Positions 8,781 through 18,245 of a DNA stretch of 64,000 nt are shown here, piece by piece. The DNA comes from an uncultured Litoreibacter sp. (GTDB lineage Bacteria > Pseudomonadota > Alphaproteobacteria > Rhodobacterales > Rhodobacteraceae), in assembly GCA_947494435.1 (NCBI GenBank), contig CANLUY010000001.1, positions 1,974,001 through 2,038,000 on the forward strand, written 5' to 3'. The notes below the pieces were generated by a model. It searched no databases and had not been told where the DNA came from. It saw nothing but the letters and a program-made list of their open reading frames with translations. Numbering within the stretch: the stretch's first letter is position 1; every line of letters begins with the position of its first letter. The position numbers and the translations under genes were made by a program.

Positions 8781-9124
8781 CCCGCTTTGCGCATAGGTGG
8801 TAAATAGTCTGTCAGCGGCTTGATGTGGGCATCTGAAACCAAGTGCAGTGGCTTTGATCAATAGTTAAATTGGCAGTCTCGGCAGCATTTAGGTGTTGCC
8901 GAGCTGTCTGTGTTTTTTGCCCGTTTGCTGGTGTTCTGTGCTCCCTTTGGAAGGAAAACCCGCGTCAGGGTGTTAAATTCGACCTACGCGCATTTACATC
9001 TTTAGATCACTCTAGATGACGTATTCATCCATGAAGAGGGCCAAAATATATATCTGAAGGTTTGACCGATGCGGGGAGAATGAATTAGAACAAAATAAGA
9101 ACATTTAGAATCGAGGAGACGCTT
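8781..9124 (+). other. 344-base intergenic region between acyl-CoA synthetase and imuA
   Basis: No convincing gene was seen. It contains a weak terminator-like hairpin, CTCGGCA (8878-8884) pairing with TGCCGAG (8897-8903) with a T run at 8912-8917. At the far end lie the promoter and LexA box of imuA. The middle, from about 8920 to 9060, is AT-richer and shows nothing I can name. Confidence 0.6.
9062..9102 (+). promoter_or_regulatory. SOS (LexA) box and overlapping promoter of imuA-imuB-dnaE2
   Basis: GAAC (9088-9091), seven bases, GAAC (9099-9102) is a perfect alphaproteobacterial LexA operator. A TTGACC at 9062-9067 with an 18-base spacer leads to TAGAAC at 9086-9091, so the operator covers the predicted -10 region and bound LexA would block initiation. 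It ends 22 bases before the imuA start codon. Confidence 0.85.
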
Positions 9125-9808
9125 TTGTCGTGGACCGCTGCCCCCACAACCCTGCGCCGCTTAAAAACCCGGACGGCCCCCAAACCCCTGCTGACCTCCA
9201 GTCTGTCAGATATGTTTTTGGATGTGGCTTGGGATGCTGCTGGTATTGGTTTTTTGTTGTCACGGCTGCCCGATGGTCCGGGGCCGGTGTTGTGGGTGCA
9301 GGACCGTGTCTCGCGGATCGAGACGGGCGTGCCCTACGTGCCCGGCATGGGCGACATCTCGGTGCTGCGCGTGGCCGTCAACCGCCCCGTCGATGCGCTT
9401 TGGGCCATGGAGGAAGGCCTGCGCTGCGCCGGTCTGCGCGCCGTGGTGGGGGAGGTTTGGGGCGACCCGCCCGTGCTCAGCTTCACGGCGACCAAACGGC
9501 TTGCAATGCGGGCGGAAGCCTCGGGCGTGCCATGTTGGCTAATGCGCCGCGCAGCAATTGCAAATCTCAGTGCGGCGCGCGACCGCTGGCGTGTGGGCGC
9601 GCTACCCTCGGCACGGTTCACGCTCGATCCGCAGGCCCCCGGTGCACCGCGCTGGCAGGCAGAACTGTTCCGCTCGCGCCATGCGCAACCCGGCACATGG
9701 GTTGCCACCTATGACCGCGCAAAGGATCGTGTCGATCTCGCTGCCAAACTTCCCGATGGAGCGGTGGATGCGGGCGATGTCGGATCGCGGGGCCGCGCCA
9801 CCGGATGA
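9125..9808 (+). CDS. imuA: ImuA-like SOS mutagenesis protein
   Basis: The 227-aa protein begins at TTG 9125 behind GAGGAG. It shows the reduced RecA/SulA-like core of ImuA: a central WVQDRVSRIETG-type strand-loop, GLRCAGLRAVVGEVWG, and an arginine-rich C-terminal part. In other bacteria ImuA joins ImuB and DnaE2 to copy damaged DNA during the SOS response. The LexA box 22 bases upstream and the overlap of about 98 bases with imuB support this role. Family divergence is high, so the call rests largely on context. The sequence looks richer in G+C than the genes on either side of the cassette. Confidence 0.85.
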   Translation: MSWTAAPTTLRRLKTRTAPKPLLTSSLSDMFLDVAWDAAGIGFLLSRLPDGPGPVLWVQDRVSRIETGVPYVPGMGDISVLRVAVNRPVDALWAMEEGLRCAGLRAVVGEVWGDPPVLSFTATKRLAMRAEASGVPCWLMRRAAIANLSAARDRWRVGALPSARFTLDPQAPGAPRWQAELFRSRHAQPGTWVATYDRAKDRVDLAAKLPDGAVDAGDVGSRGRATG

Positions 9809-11237
9809 CATTCCCATCGTTCTGGCCGTCGAAGGCACGCATGGCCCTGTGGTGCATGGCCTAAACCGCGCGGCTCGTCTGGCTGGCATCGAAGAGGGCG
9901 CGCGCGTCACCGATATGCGCGCCTTCTGCCCCGATCTGCGCGTCGAATATGCCGATGTAGCTGGCGATACGGCTACACTCAACAGACTGATGCTTTGGGC
10001 GCGGCGCTGGTGTCCGTGGAGCGTCGTGGACGGCCCGCGCGGCTTGATTTTAGACACGACCGGGTCCGATCACCTCTGGGGTGGGGAGGCCGCGATGCTG
10101 GAAGATATGGAGGCGCAATTCTCCACCCTCGGTCTCACTGCGCAGCTGTCTGTGGCGCCCACATGGGGCGCGGCTTGGGGCTTGGCGCGGTTCGGTCCGG
10201 TGCGCAGCATCAGCCACGACCCCGCTCGCGATCTGGCCGCATTACCGGTCACCGCTCTGCGCCTGAACAGCGCGACGTTGCTTTTGTTGAACCGCCTCGG
10301 GCTGAAGGCCATTGGTGCCTTGGCGGAAATCCCGCGCGCCACGCTCGCGCGTCGGTTTGCGCGGGCGGATTTCGGGGCGAACCCACTGCTCAGGCTCGAT
10401 CAGGCTTTAGGCCGTCTGGCCGAACCCGTCTCCAGCCGCGAAGAGCTGCCGCATTTCCGCGTGCAAAGCCGTCTGGCCGAACCCATCCAAGATCCCACGC
10501 CGTACCTGCCGGAGCTGTGCGAAGAGCTGTGCGCCGTGATGACCAAGGCAGGTTTCGGCTGCCGTGCGCTCAGGCTTGTGATCTATCGCACCGATGGCGA
10601 GGTCAGCCATGTGCAGGTCGCCACGGCGCAGCCCAGCCGCGACGCCGCGCATCTGGCGCGTTTGTTCGAAGGCAAGTTGGAGCGGATCAATCCGGGTTTC
10701 GGGTTTGACCTGATCACGCTGGAGGCGCCGCAGGCCGAAGAAATTCAAGTGGCCCAAATACGGCTCGACAAAAAGCTGGATGAAGAGATGGCGCTGTCGC
10801 GCCTCATTGACCGGCTGTCGGCGCGGTTGGGCTCGCGCGCCGTGACCCGACCTCTGGCGCAGGAAAGCCACATGCCCGAACGCGCGCTGGGCTGGCGCGG
10901 GGCGCTGTCTGACACGGCAGAACTGGTGCGCCCGCAGATCAAGGAACGCCCCCTGCGCTTGCTTGAAACCCCCGAGGAGGTGCGCGTGCTTTACGCCGTG
11001 CCCGAAGGTCCACCCGCTCAATTCATGTGGCGCAAACAGACCCATAAAGTCGCCCGCTACGCAGGCCCCGAACGCATCGCGCCTGAATGGTGGCGGGACC
11101 GTCCGGGCTCCCGCCTGCGTGATTATTTCAAGGTGGAAGCGGCCTGCGGCAAACGCCTCTGGCTCTATCGCGAAGGCTTGCACGAGGACGGGCGCGGCGG
11201 CGACCCGCGCTGGTTTGTGCATGGGTTTTTCGGGTGA
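9711..11237 (+). CDS. imuB: ImuB, Y-family polymerase-like accessory protein
   Basis: The 508-aa protein starts at ATG 9711 (MTAQRIVSISLPNFP), within the end of imuA. The N-terminal half has the Y-family polymerase fold, but the first catalytic aspartate position is occupied by serine-leucine (SISLPNFPMER), as in ImuB proteins, which are catalytically dead and act as a hub linking DnaE2, ImuA and the beta clamp. A little-finger-like domain and a C-terminal DUF6504-like tail follow. A longer in-frame start at 9558 lies deep in imuA and is unlikely. It is transcribed with imuA from the SOS promoter. Confidence 0.92.
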   Translation: MTAQRIVSISLPNFPMERWMRAMSDRGAAPPDDIPIVLAVEGTHGPVVHGLNRAARLAGIEEGARVTDMRAFCPDLRVEYADVAGDTATLNRLMLWARRWCPWSVVDGPRGLILDTTGSDHLWGGEAAMLEDMEAQFSTLGLTAQLSVAPTWGAAWGLARFGPVRSISHDPARDLAALPVTALRLNSATLLLLNRLGLKAIGALAEIPRATLARRFARADFGANPLLRLDQALGRLAEPVSSREELPHFRVQSRLAEPIQDPTPYLPELCEELCAVMTKAGFGCRALRLVIYRTDGEVSHVQVATAQPSRDAAHLARLFEGKLERINPGFGFDLITLEAPQAEEIQVAQIRLDKKLDEEMALSRLIDRLSARLGSRAVTRPLAQESHMPERALGWRGALSDTAELVRPQIKERPLRLLETPEEVRVLYAVPEGPPAQFMWRKQTHKVARYAGPERIAPEWWRDRPGSRLRDYFKVEAACGKRLWLYREGLHEDGRGGDPRWFVHGFFG

Positions 11238-11276
11238 GAAAACAGCTGCTTGTGAACTGTAGCCCTATAGAACAAA

Positions 11277-11355
11277 GGGCAGCCCCCGACCGCGGGCGTC
11301 GGGCTGAAAGCCCCCGCCTAGGGGGGCGGTCGGGGGCTGCCCGGCGGTGCCGGGC
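11277..11355. repeat. GC-rich inverted repeats between imuB and dnaE2
   Basis: A perfect 16-base inverted repeat has arms at 11277-11292 (GGGCAGCCCCCGACCG) and 11327-11342. The 34-base loop holds a further small stem (GGGCT with AGCCC). The right arm overlaps a second hairpin, GCCCGGC-GGT-GCCGGGC at 11339-11355. No T run follows. It lies in the 159-base gap inside the SOS cassette and could attenuate or process the dnaE2 message. Confidence 0.85.
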
Positions 11356-11396
11356 GGGGCAAAGAGAACAGCGCGACACGTTAAGATCACGTTGCC

Positions 11397-14300
11397 ATGC
11401 CCCTGTCTGAAGGCGTCCCCCGCAAACGGCTGGACGGCACGTTCCAGCGCAATCCGCGCCAGCCCTATGTCGAGCTGAGCTTGGCCAGTTGCTTCTCTTT
11501 CCTGCGCGCGGCCTCGGACGCGACGGAGCTGACCGCGACCGCGAACCTTCTGGGATATGACAGCATCGGCATTGCCGATCTGAACACGCTGGCCGGTGTC
11601 GTGCGCATACATTCCGAGGCGAAAACCGCCAAGGTCCGCCCCCTCATCGGCTGCCGCCTCAAACTACTCTGCGGTGCGGAATTTCTGGCCTATCCCAGGG
11701 ATCGCGACGCATATGCCCGCCTGTCGACGCTGCTTTCTAAGGGTAAAATGGCGACCCATGATGAGAAATGGCAGTTGAAGGGAGAGACGGACCTGACGCT
11801 GGACATGCTCGCAGCACATGCGACAGGTCTGCAGCTGATCGCGGTCCCACCAGAAAAGTTGCGCAACTTCGCAGCCGACCTGCCGCGCCTGACACGCGCG
11901 CTTCCAAGCCTCAAACATATCGCCGCCAGCTACCTCTATCGCGGCGATGACCGCGCGCGGATCAATGCGCTGGACAGGCTCGCCAAGCAGCACGGCCTGG
12001 GCATATTGGCCACCAATGACGTGCTCTATCACACCCCCGATAGGCGCCCTTTGCAGGATGTGATGACCTGCATCCTGCAGAAAACCACCATCGCCAAAGC
12101 GGGCTATCTGCTGGAGGCCAACGCCGAACGTCATCTGAAACCACCCGAGACGATGATGCGCCTTTTCGCCGACTGGCCCCATGCGATCCGCGCCACGCGG
12201 GCGGTCGCGGATGCCTGTACATTCTCACTGGATGATCTGAAATACCAATACCCCAGCGAGGTCATCCCCGAAGGCTGCACACCGATGCAGGAGCTTGAGC
12301 GCCTGACATGGGAAGGTGCGCGCACGCGCTATCCCGAAGGCACGCCAAAACATGTCATCCAGACCATCCTCAAGGAATTCGCTCTGATTGCCAAGAAGGA
12401 TATCGCGCAATATTTCCTGACGATCTACGACATTGTCCGCTTCGCCCGCTATGAGGCGACTCCGCCGATCTTGTGTCAGGGCAGGGGGTCGGCTGCAAAC
12501 TCTGCCGTGTGCTTTTGCCTCGGTATAACGAGCGTTGACCCTGACGAGCATGATGTGCTTTTCGAACGTTTCCTCAGCGAAGAACGCGATGAACCCCCCG
12601 ACATTGACGTGGATTTCGAACATGAGCGCCGTGAGGAAGTCATTCAGTACATGTATGACAAATATGGCCGCGACCGCGCAGGGCTTTGCGCGACGGTGAT
12701 CCACTATCGGCCCCGTTCTGCCATTCGAGAGGTGGGCAAAGCGATGGGGCTGAGCGAGGATGTGACTTCCGCCCTTGCAAAAACCGTCTGGGGCAGTTGG
12801 GGCAAGGAACTGCCCGATGACCACGCGAAGGAAGCGGGGTTGGACACGACCGATCCCTATTTGCGGATGGTCATGAAACTGGCCAATCAGATGACCGGCA
12901 TGCCGCGTCACTTGTCCCAACATGTCGGTGGCTTCATCCTGACCGAACGCCCCCTGACGGAGATCGTGCCTATTGGCAACGGCGCCATGCCGGAGCGGTC
13001 TTTCATCGAATGGGATAAGGATGACATCGATGCGCTGAATATTTTCAAGGTCGATGTTTTGGCGCTGGGCATGCTGACCTGTATCCGCAAAGGTTTTGAC
13101 TTGATCGAGGGCCATTACGGTAAAAGTTTCGAACTCGTCACGATCCCGCAAAAAGATGAAGAAACCTATGAGATGCTGTGCAAAGGCGACAGCCTCGGTG
13201 TCTTTCAGGTTGAGAGCCGCGCGCAGATGGCAATGCTTCCGAAGCTCAAACCTAAAGAGTTTTATGATCTTGTTATTCAGGTCGCCATCGTGCGCCCGGG
13301 ACCTATCCAAGGCGATATGGTGCATCCCTATCTGCGGCGGCGGCAGGGGATCGAAAAGGTGAATTACCCCGCACCCGGACCGGACCATCCTCAGGATGAA
13401 CTGTTCAAAATCCTCGGCCGCACGCTAGGCGTCCCGATCTTTCAAGAGCAAGCGATGCAAATCGCGATGGACGCTGCAAAATTCACACCCAAAGAAGCCA
13501 ATGAGCTGCGCAAGGCCATGGCCACCTTCCGCTCCAAAGGCACCATCGGGGAGCTTGAAGAGAAGATGGTCGGTCGTATGACAGACCGCGGCTACGATCC
13601 GGTCTTTGCCGCGCGCTGTTTCAGCCAGATCAAAGGCTTCGGGGATTACGGATTCCCCGAAAGCCATGCCGCGAGCTTTGCCAAGCTTGTCTATGTCTCA
13701 AGCTGGATGAAATGCCACTACCCCGCCGCCTTCGCCTGCGCGCTGCTGAACTCCCAACCCATGGGGTTTTACGCCCCCGCCCAAATCGTGCGCTGCGCGC
13801 GGGATCATGGGGTTGAGGTGCGACCAGCAGATGTGAATTATTCTAATTGGGACAACACGTTGGAGCCCATTTCTGGCAAGAAATTCGCGCTGCGTATCGG
13901 CCTCAGACAGATTGACGGGCTGCGTGAAGACGTGATGCAGCGCCTCGTGGCTGCGCGTGACGCGCCCTATGAGAATTTCGCGGAGATGAAGAAACGCGCG
14001 CGCCTTGATGCAGGTTCCTGCCGCAAGCTCGCCGCAGCTGATGCGCTGCGCTCTATGGGGCTCGACCGGCGTCAGGCGTTGTGGGAAACGCAAGCCCTGA
14101 AAGATGCGCCGGACCTGCCGATCTTCACCCATGCCGATGCGCAGGACATTGGCACTGAGCCCGAGGTCAGACTACCCGACATGCCCCGCGCAGAACATGT
14201 CGTGGCCGATTATCAGACCCTGCGCCTCTCGCTCAAAGCCCACCCGATGCAGTTTTTCCGCTCCAGCCTGACGCAGCAGGGCTATATCCGCGCGTCATCT

Positions 14301-14708
14301 CTTCCGAAGATCCAACATGGTGCAGGGGTATCATTGGCGGGGTTGGTTCTTGTGCGTCAGAAACCGGGCAGCGCCAAGGGCGTTTGCTTCATTACACTGG
14401 AAGACGAGACCGGTGTGGCAAACCTTGTGATCTGGCCAAAACTGTTCGAAGCCTTCCGCCCTGTCATCATGACATCCCGCCTGCTGGTCGTGCATGGGCA
14501 GGTGCAAACCGATGGCAAGGTGATCCACGTGGTCGCGAATAAGCTGGTCAACCGCACGGATAATCTCGGCGCGCTCTCTGGTGAACACCTCCCTGACCTC
14601 ACAATGCCAACGGATGAAGTCAAACGCCCTATCCCCGAGCGAAGCACTGGATTACGCGGCCACCCAAGAGACGCGCGTGTCATCCCGAAATCGCGAGATT
14701 TTCATTAA
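11397..14708 (+). CDS. dnaE2: Error-prone DNA polymerase III alpha subunit DnaE2 (ImuC)
   Basis: The 1103-aa protein has the DnaE2 order: an N-terminal PHP domain (about 25-240), the C-family polymerase palm with PDIDVDFEHE near residue 400, fingers with helix-hairpin-helix, and a C-terminal OB-fold (about 965-1040). The PHP segment reads SLASCFSFLRAAS, lacking histidines usual in active PHP sites, in line with error-prone DnaE2. It copies past DNA lesions together with ImuA/ImuB. It lies 159 bases after imuB with a hairpin between, so it is either co-transcribed or partly uncoupled. The start at ATG 11397 is a little upstream of the conserved region; it was kept because no better start is evident. 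Confidence 0.95.
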   Translation: MPLSEGVPRKRLDGTFQRNPRQPYVELSLASCFSFLRAASDATELTATANLLGYDSIGIADLNTLAGVVRIHSEAKTAKVRPLIGCRLKLLCGAEFLAYPRDRDAYARLSTLLSKGKMATHDEKWQLKGETDLTLDMLAAHATGLQLIAVPPEKLRNFAADLPRLTRALPSLKHIAASYLYRGDDRARINALDRLAKQHGLGILATNDVLYHTPDRRPLQDVMTCILQKTTIAKAGYLLEANAERHLKPPETMMRLFADWPHAIRATRAVADACTFSLDDLKYQYPSEVIPEGCTPMQELERLTWEGARTRYPEGTPKHVIQTILKEFALIAKKDIAQYFLTIYDIVRFARYEATPPILCQGRGSAANSAVCFCLGITSVDPDEHDVLFERFLSEERDEPPDIDVDFEHERREEVIQYMYDKYGRDRAGLCATVIHYRPRSAIREVGKAMGLSEDVTSALAKTVWGSWGKELPDDHAKEAGLDTTDPYLRMVMKLANQMTGMPRHLSQHVGGFILTERPLTEIVPIGNGAMPERSFIEWDKDDIDALNIFKVDVLALGMLTCIRKGFDLIEGHYGKSFELVTIPQKDEETYEMLCKGDSLGVFQVESRAQMAMLPKLKPKEFYDLVIQVAIVRPGPIQGDMVHPYLRRRQGIEKVNYPAPGPDHPQDELFKILGRTLGVPIFQEQAMQIAMDAAKFTPKEANELRKAMATFRSKGTIGELEEKMVGRMTDRGYDPVFAARCFSQIKGFGDYGFPESHAASFAKLVYVSSWMKCHYPAAFACALLNSQPMGFYAPAQIVRCARDHGVEVRPADVNYSNWDNTLEPISGKKFALRIGLRQIDGLREDVMQRLVAARDAPYENFAEMKKRARLDAGSCRKLAAADALRSMGLDRRQALWETQALKDAPDLPIFTHADAQDIGTEPEVRLPDMPRAEHVVADYQTLRLSLKAHPMQFFRSSLTQQGYIRASSLPKIQHGAGVSLAGLVLVRQKPGSAKGVCFITLEDETGVANLVIWPKLFEAFRPVIMTSRLLVVHGQVQTDGKVIHVVANKLVNRTDNLGALSGEHLPDLTMPTDEVKRPIPERSTGLRGHPRDARVIPKSRDFH

Positions 14709-14720
14709 CCTGAGAAAGGG

Positions 14721-14795
14721 TGGTGCTGTGAGAGAGGATTGAACTCTCGACCTCACCCTTACCAAGGGTGTGCTCTACCACTGAGCTACCACAGC
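14721..14795 (-). tRNA. tRNA-Thr (anticodon GGT)
   Basis: On the minus strand GCTGTGG...CACAGC closes the acceptor, GTAGCTCAGTGGTAGAGC forms the D arm, and the anticodon loop TTGGTAA gives GGT. The T loop GTTCAATCC and an encoded CCA are present. Confidence 0.95.
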
Positions 14796-14825
14796 ATATC
14801 AAGACATGTGTCTTTCGTGGGCGGG

Positions 14826-14854
14826 TGGATACGATCAAAACACGCAGCGTGCAA
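14826..14854 (-). promoter_or_regulatory. Possible promoter of tRNA-Thr
   Basis: On the minus strand TTGCAC, a 17-base spacer and TATCCA lie about 30 bases ahead of the tRNA. The -10 match is modest. Confidence 0.35.
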
Positions 14855-14896
14855 GCCTTATCTGGACCCTCCCTACGCCTCAGGGTAAGAGGGGGC

Positions 14897-15055
14897 ATGG
14901 TGGGCAAAAAGACATCTGGGCAAGGCAGCAAGCCGAAGAGCGAAGCGCAATTGCGTGAAGAGCGGCTGAAGGCCGCGCTCAAGTCGAATATGGCCCGCAG
15001 AAAGGCTCAGACGCGCGCAAGAAACGCGTCGGGCGCACAAGAAAAAGGCGAGTGA
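14897..15055 (+). CDS. Small basic protein upstream of murA
   Basis: A 52-aa, lysine/arginine-rich protein starts at ATG 14897 (MVGKKTSGQGSK) behind a GGGGG stretch and ends 12 bases before murA. The core ALKSNMARRKAQTRAR would form one amphipathic basic helix. Similar short proteins occur just ahead of murA in relatives as far as I recall, which supports a real gene. No domain of known function is visible; nucleic-acid or ribosome binding is a guess from charge alone. Confidence 0.7.
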   Translation: MVGKKTSGQGSKPKSEAQLREERLKAALKSNMARRKAQTRARNASGAQEKGE

Positions 15056-15067
15056 GGGCAGTAGGTT

Positions 15068-16336
15068 ATGGATAAGATTATTGTAACGGGCAATGGCCCG
15101 TTGAAAGGCCGGATACCGATCTCTGGCGCGAAGAACACCTGTCTGAAGCTGATGACGGCGGCGTTGCTCAGTGACGAGCCGTTGACCCTAACCAACGTGC
15201 CGCGTCTGTCCGACATCAAAACGCTGGGCGCGTTGCTTGAGTCGCTGGGCTGCGAAGTCGCGCTTTTGAACGGCGGCAACGTGATGGCGCTGTCAGCAGG
15301 CACGATCACGTCACGCAAAGCCGAATATGACATGGTGCGCAAGCTGCGCGCGTCGTTCAACGTGCTGGGCCCGATCCTGACCCGCGAAGGGGAAGCGACC
15401 GTATCGCTGCCCGGTGGCTGTGCGATTGGCGCGCGAAAGGTGGATTTGCACCTCATGGCGCTCGAAAAACTTGGCGCGACGCTGACCCTTGAAGAGGGTT
15501 ACGTCCACGCAAAAGCGCCTGAAGGCGGTTTGATCGGGGCGGAAATTGAATTTCCCTTCGTCACTGTCGGCGGGACAGAGAATGCGATCACCGCGGCGAC
15601 GCTGGCCAATGGCACCACGGTGATCAAGAACGCGGCGCGCGAGCCTGATACCGTGGATTTGTGCAAATGCCTCAGCGCGATGGGGGCCAAGATTGACGGG
15701 GCAGGGACCTCGACAATCACGATTGAGGGCGTCGATCGGCTGCACGGTGCGACCCATGAGGTGATTGCTGATCGGATCGAGCTTGGGACCTTCATGATTG
15801 CCCCTGCGATTGCGGGCGGTGAAGTCGAATTGCTTGGCGGCAGGCGTGATCTAGTTGAGGCGTTTTGTGACAAGCTGGAAGCCACCGGCGTTCAGATCGA
15901 AGAGACCTCTAATAGTCTCATCGTGCGCCATGATGGAAGCCGCTTGAAGCCGGTCGATGTGGAGACACAGCCTTTCCCGGGGTTCCCAACCGATCTGCAA
16001 GCGCAGATGATGGCGGCGCTGTGCTTTGCTGACGGGGTCTCCGTCCTGAATGAAACGATCTTTGAAAACCGCTTCATGCACGCACCGGAATTGATCCGGA
16101 TGGGGGCAAAAGTAGACGTTCAGGGTGGCCATGCGACGGTTACGGGTGTTGAGGCGATGAAAGGCGCGCAGGTCATGGCGACGGATTTGCGGGCCTCTGT
16201 GTCGTTGATCCTCGCGGGCCTGAAGGCGGAAGGTGAAACGGTTGTGGGCCGCGTCTATCACCTTGATCGCGGCTATGAGCGGATCGAAGAGAAGCTGGGT
16301 GCTGTGGGGGCGAATATCCAACGGGTGCCTGAATGA
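15068..16336 (+). CDS. murA: UDP-N-acetylglucosamine 1-carboxyvinyltransferase MurA
   Basis: The 422-aa enzyme has the full MurA length. It opens [22 protein letters not shown], carries the catalytic cysteine in [13 protein letters not shown] (the fosfomycin target site) near residue 118, and ends with the [13 protein letters not shown] region. It transfers enolpyruvate from PEP to UDP-GlcNAc, the first committed step of peptidoglycan synthesis, in the cytoplasm. It follows the small basic gene and overlaps the DUF2948 gene by four bases (ATGA), so the three form one operon. Confidence 0.97.
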   Translation: MDKIIVTGNGPLKGRIPISGAKNTCLKLMTAALLSDEPLTLTNVPRLSDIKTLGALLESLGCEVALLNGGNVMALSAGTITSRKAEYDMVRKLRASFNVLGPILTREGEATVSLPGGCAIGARKVDLHLMALEKLGATLTLEEGYVHAKAPEGGLIGAEIEFPFVTVGGTENAITAATLANGTTVIKNAAREPDTVDLCKCLSAMGAKIDGAGTSTITIEGVDRLHGATHEVIADRIELGTFMIAPAIAGGEVELLGGRRDLVEAFCDKLEATGVQIEETSNSLIVRHDGSRLKPVDVETQPFPGFPTDLQAQMMAALCFADGVSVLNETIFENRFMHAPELIRMGAKVDVQGGHATVTGVEAMKGAQVMATDLRASVSLILAGLKAEGETVVGRVYHLDRGYERIEEKLGAVGANIQRVPE

Positions 16337-16812
16337 GCGAAGACGCACGGTTTGAGGATGGTGTTGATCGACCACTGAGATTGCTTGCGGAAGATGGCGA
16401 GGATCTGGGTGTGATCTCGTCGCTGGTGCAGGATGCGGTTTTTCCGGTTGGTGAGATAAAATGGCAGGCCTCAAAGCGTCGTTTCGCAATCCTCATCAAC
16501 CGGTTTCGCTGGGAGGACGCGACGCGCAAACGCCAGCGTGATCGTGCCTTTGAACGTGTGCGGTCGGTTTTGGCATTTGACGATGTGATGAATGTCTCGA
16601 CCCAAGGGGTTGATCGCAATGACCCGGATGTGGTGATGTCGCTGCTGGCCGTTGAGTGGCAACCCGGCGAGGATGGTGCGGGGCGGCTGGAACTGACATT
16701 GGCGGGAGACGGGGCAATTGCGCTGGATGTGGAATGTATCAACGTTACATTGCAAGACGTGACACGGCCCTACATTGCGCCTTCGGGCAAGATGCCCGAA
16801 CATCCGGAATGA
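16333..16812 (+). CDS. DUF2948 family protein
   Basis: The 159-aa protein matches the DUF2948 family, found mainly in alphaproteobacteria: [13 protein letters not shown] at the start, [26 protein letters not shown] and the end [16 protein letters not shown]. Its function is unknown. There is no signal peptide or membrane helix. It overlaps murA by four bases and precedes hisD, an order kept in many Rhodobacteraceae, but that neighbourhood does not reveal a role. Confidence 0.85.
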   Translation: MSEDARFEDGVDRPLRLLAEDGEDLGVISSLVQDAVFPVGEIKWQASKRRFAILINRFRWEDATRKRQRDRAFERVRSVLAFDDVMNVSTQGVDRNDPDVVMSLLAVEWQPGEDGAGRLELTLAGDGAIALDVECINVTLQDVTRPYIAPSGKMPEHPE

Positions 16813-16869
16813 TCCCAATTGGGCGCTATCGCGCGCATGATGTTTCACGCCCTCAGCCGCGCAGGCAAA

Positions 16870-16898
16870 CTCCCGAGCATATTTCCGGCAGAAAGAAG
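16870..16898 (+). repeat. Rhodobacteraceae-type interspersed intergenic motif, copy 1
   Basis: CTCCCGAGCATATTTCCGGC followed by AGAAAGAAG lies in the 131-base gap before hisD. A related copy (CCCCCAGCATATTT) is at 42213. Such C-rich/ATATTT intergenic elements are common in this family as I recall; their role is not settled. Confidence 0.5.
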
Positions 16899-16943
16899 CT
16901 GTGGATGCGTTGAGCATCGTGGCTGGCTTGGGTATGGAGCGGT

Positions 16944-18245
16944 ATGACAGTTTTTCTGAACAGTTCTGAAAGTGGTTTTGAAGCAGCGTTTGCGGCTTTG
17001 CTGACCATGAAGCGCGAAGACAGCCCCGATGTGGATGATGTCGTGGCGGGGATCATTGCGGACGTGCGCGCGCGAGGTGATCAGGCGGTGATTGAGCTGA
17101 CGGCCAAGTTCGACCGGCTGGAGCTGACGCCTGAGAATTTGACTTTCACACCAGATGAGATCGCTGCTGAGGTCGCGAAAGTCAGCGCTGAGGACCGTGC
17201 GGCGCTTGAATTGGCCGCCGAACGGATCCGCGCCTATCACGCGGAGCAGATGCCTGCTGACGCGCTGTGGCAGGGACCGCATGGGGAAGCATTGGGCTGG
17301 CGCTGGACGGCAGTCTCTGCTGCGGGGCTGTATGTGCCGGGCGGTCTGGCTAGCTATCCGTCTTCTGTTTTGATGAACGCCATCCCCGCGCGCGTTGCTG
17401 GTGTTGAGCGACTTGCCATCTGCGCGCCGACGCCGGATGGGGTGTGCAACCCATTGGTTTTGCTGGCTGCAGAGCTGTCGGGCGTCGATACGATCTACCG
17501 GATCGGCGGGGCGCAGGCGATAGCGGCTTTGGCTTACGGCACGGATACCATTGAAGCCGTTGATAAAATTACAGGGCCCGGCAATGCGTTTGTCGCGGCC
17601 GCCAAGCGTCGTGTCTTTGGCAAGGTCGGGATCGATATGATCGCAGGCCCATCTGAGATTTTGGTGATTGCCGACAAGGACAATGATCCCGACTGGATCG
17701 CCGTTGATTTACTGTCTCAGGCAGAACATGACGAAAGCGCGCAATCCATTTTGATCACTGATGATGCAGCGTTTGGACAAGCCGTGGCGGAGGCCGTGGA
17801 CCGTCAGCTCGAAACGCTGGAACGGCGCGAGATTGCAGGCAAAAGCTGGCGCGATTTTGGTGCGGTCGTCACTGTGCGCGATATGGAGGAGGCGATAGAA
17901 TTGTCTGACCGTATTGCGCCAGAGCACCTTGAGATCGCATGTGCTGACGCTGAAGATGTAGCTGCAAACATCCGGCACGCCGGGGCGGTCTTCATTGGCG
18001 CTTGGACGCCGGAAGCGATTGGTGATTATATCGGCGGACCTAACCATGTTCTGCCGACAGCGCGCTCGGCACGCTTCTCATCGGGGTTGTCAGTGATGGA
18101 TTTTGTGAAACGCACTACGCTGGCGCAGATGACGCCGGATGCCTTGCGCGCGATTGGGCCGTCAGCGGAACGCTTGGCCCAATCAGAAGGGCTGGAAGCG
18201 CATGGGCTCAGCGTCCGCGCGCGGCTGGATCGGTTGAACCAATGA
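16944..18245 (+). CDS. hisD: Histidinol dehydrogenase HisD
   Basis: The 433-aa enzyme matches HisD throughout: the TGPGNAFVAAAKR region, AGPSEILVIAD, LLSQAEHDESAQ with zinc and catalytic residues, IAPEHLEIA, and FIGAWTPEAIGDYIGGPNH. It carries out the last two oxidation steps of histidine synthesis, turning histidinol into histidine with NAD and zinc. It overlaps the UPF0262 gene by four bases. No histidine leader peptide or attenuator was found in the upstream gap. Histidine biosynthesis is also represented by hisN at 49840, far away. Confidence 0.96.
   Translation: MTVFLNSSESGFEAAFAALLTMKREDSPDVDDVVAGIIADVRARGDQAVIELTAKFDRLELTPENLTFTPDEIAAEVAKVSAEDRAALELAAERIRAYHAEQMPADALWQGPHGEALGWRWTAVSAAGLYVPGGLASYPSSVLMNAIPARVAGVERLAICAPTPDGVCNPLVLLAAELSGVDTIYRIGGAQAIAALAYGTDTIEAVDKITGPGNAFVAAAKRRVFGKVGIDMIAGPSEILVIADKDNDPDWIAVDLLSQAEHDESAQSILITDDAAFGQAVAEAVDRQLETLERREIAGKSWRDFGAVVTVRDMEEAIELSDRIAPEHLEIACADAEDVAANIRHAGAVFIGAWTPEAIGDYIGGPNHVLPTARSARFSSGLSVMDFVKRTTLAQMTPDALRAIGPSAERLAQSEGLEAHGLSVRARLDRLNQ

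Noticed and set aside
12225-13388. Long minus-strand frame opposite dnaE2
   Set aside because: Antisense shadow; the DnaE2 palm motifs are on the plus strand.
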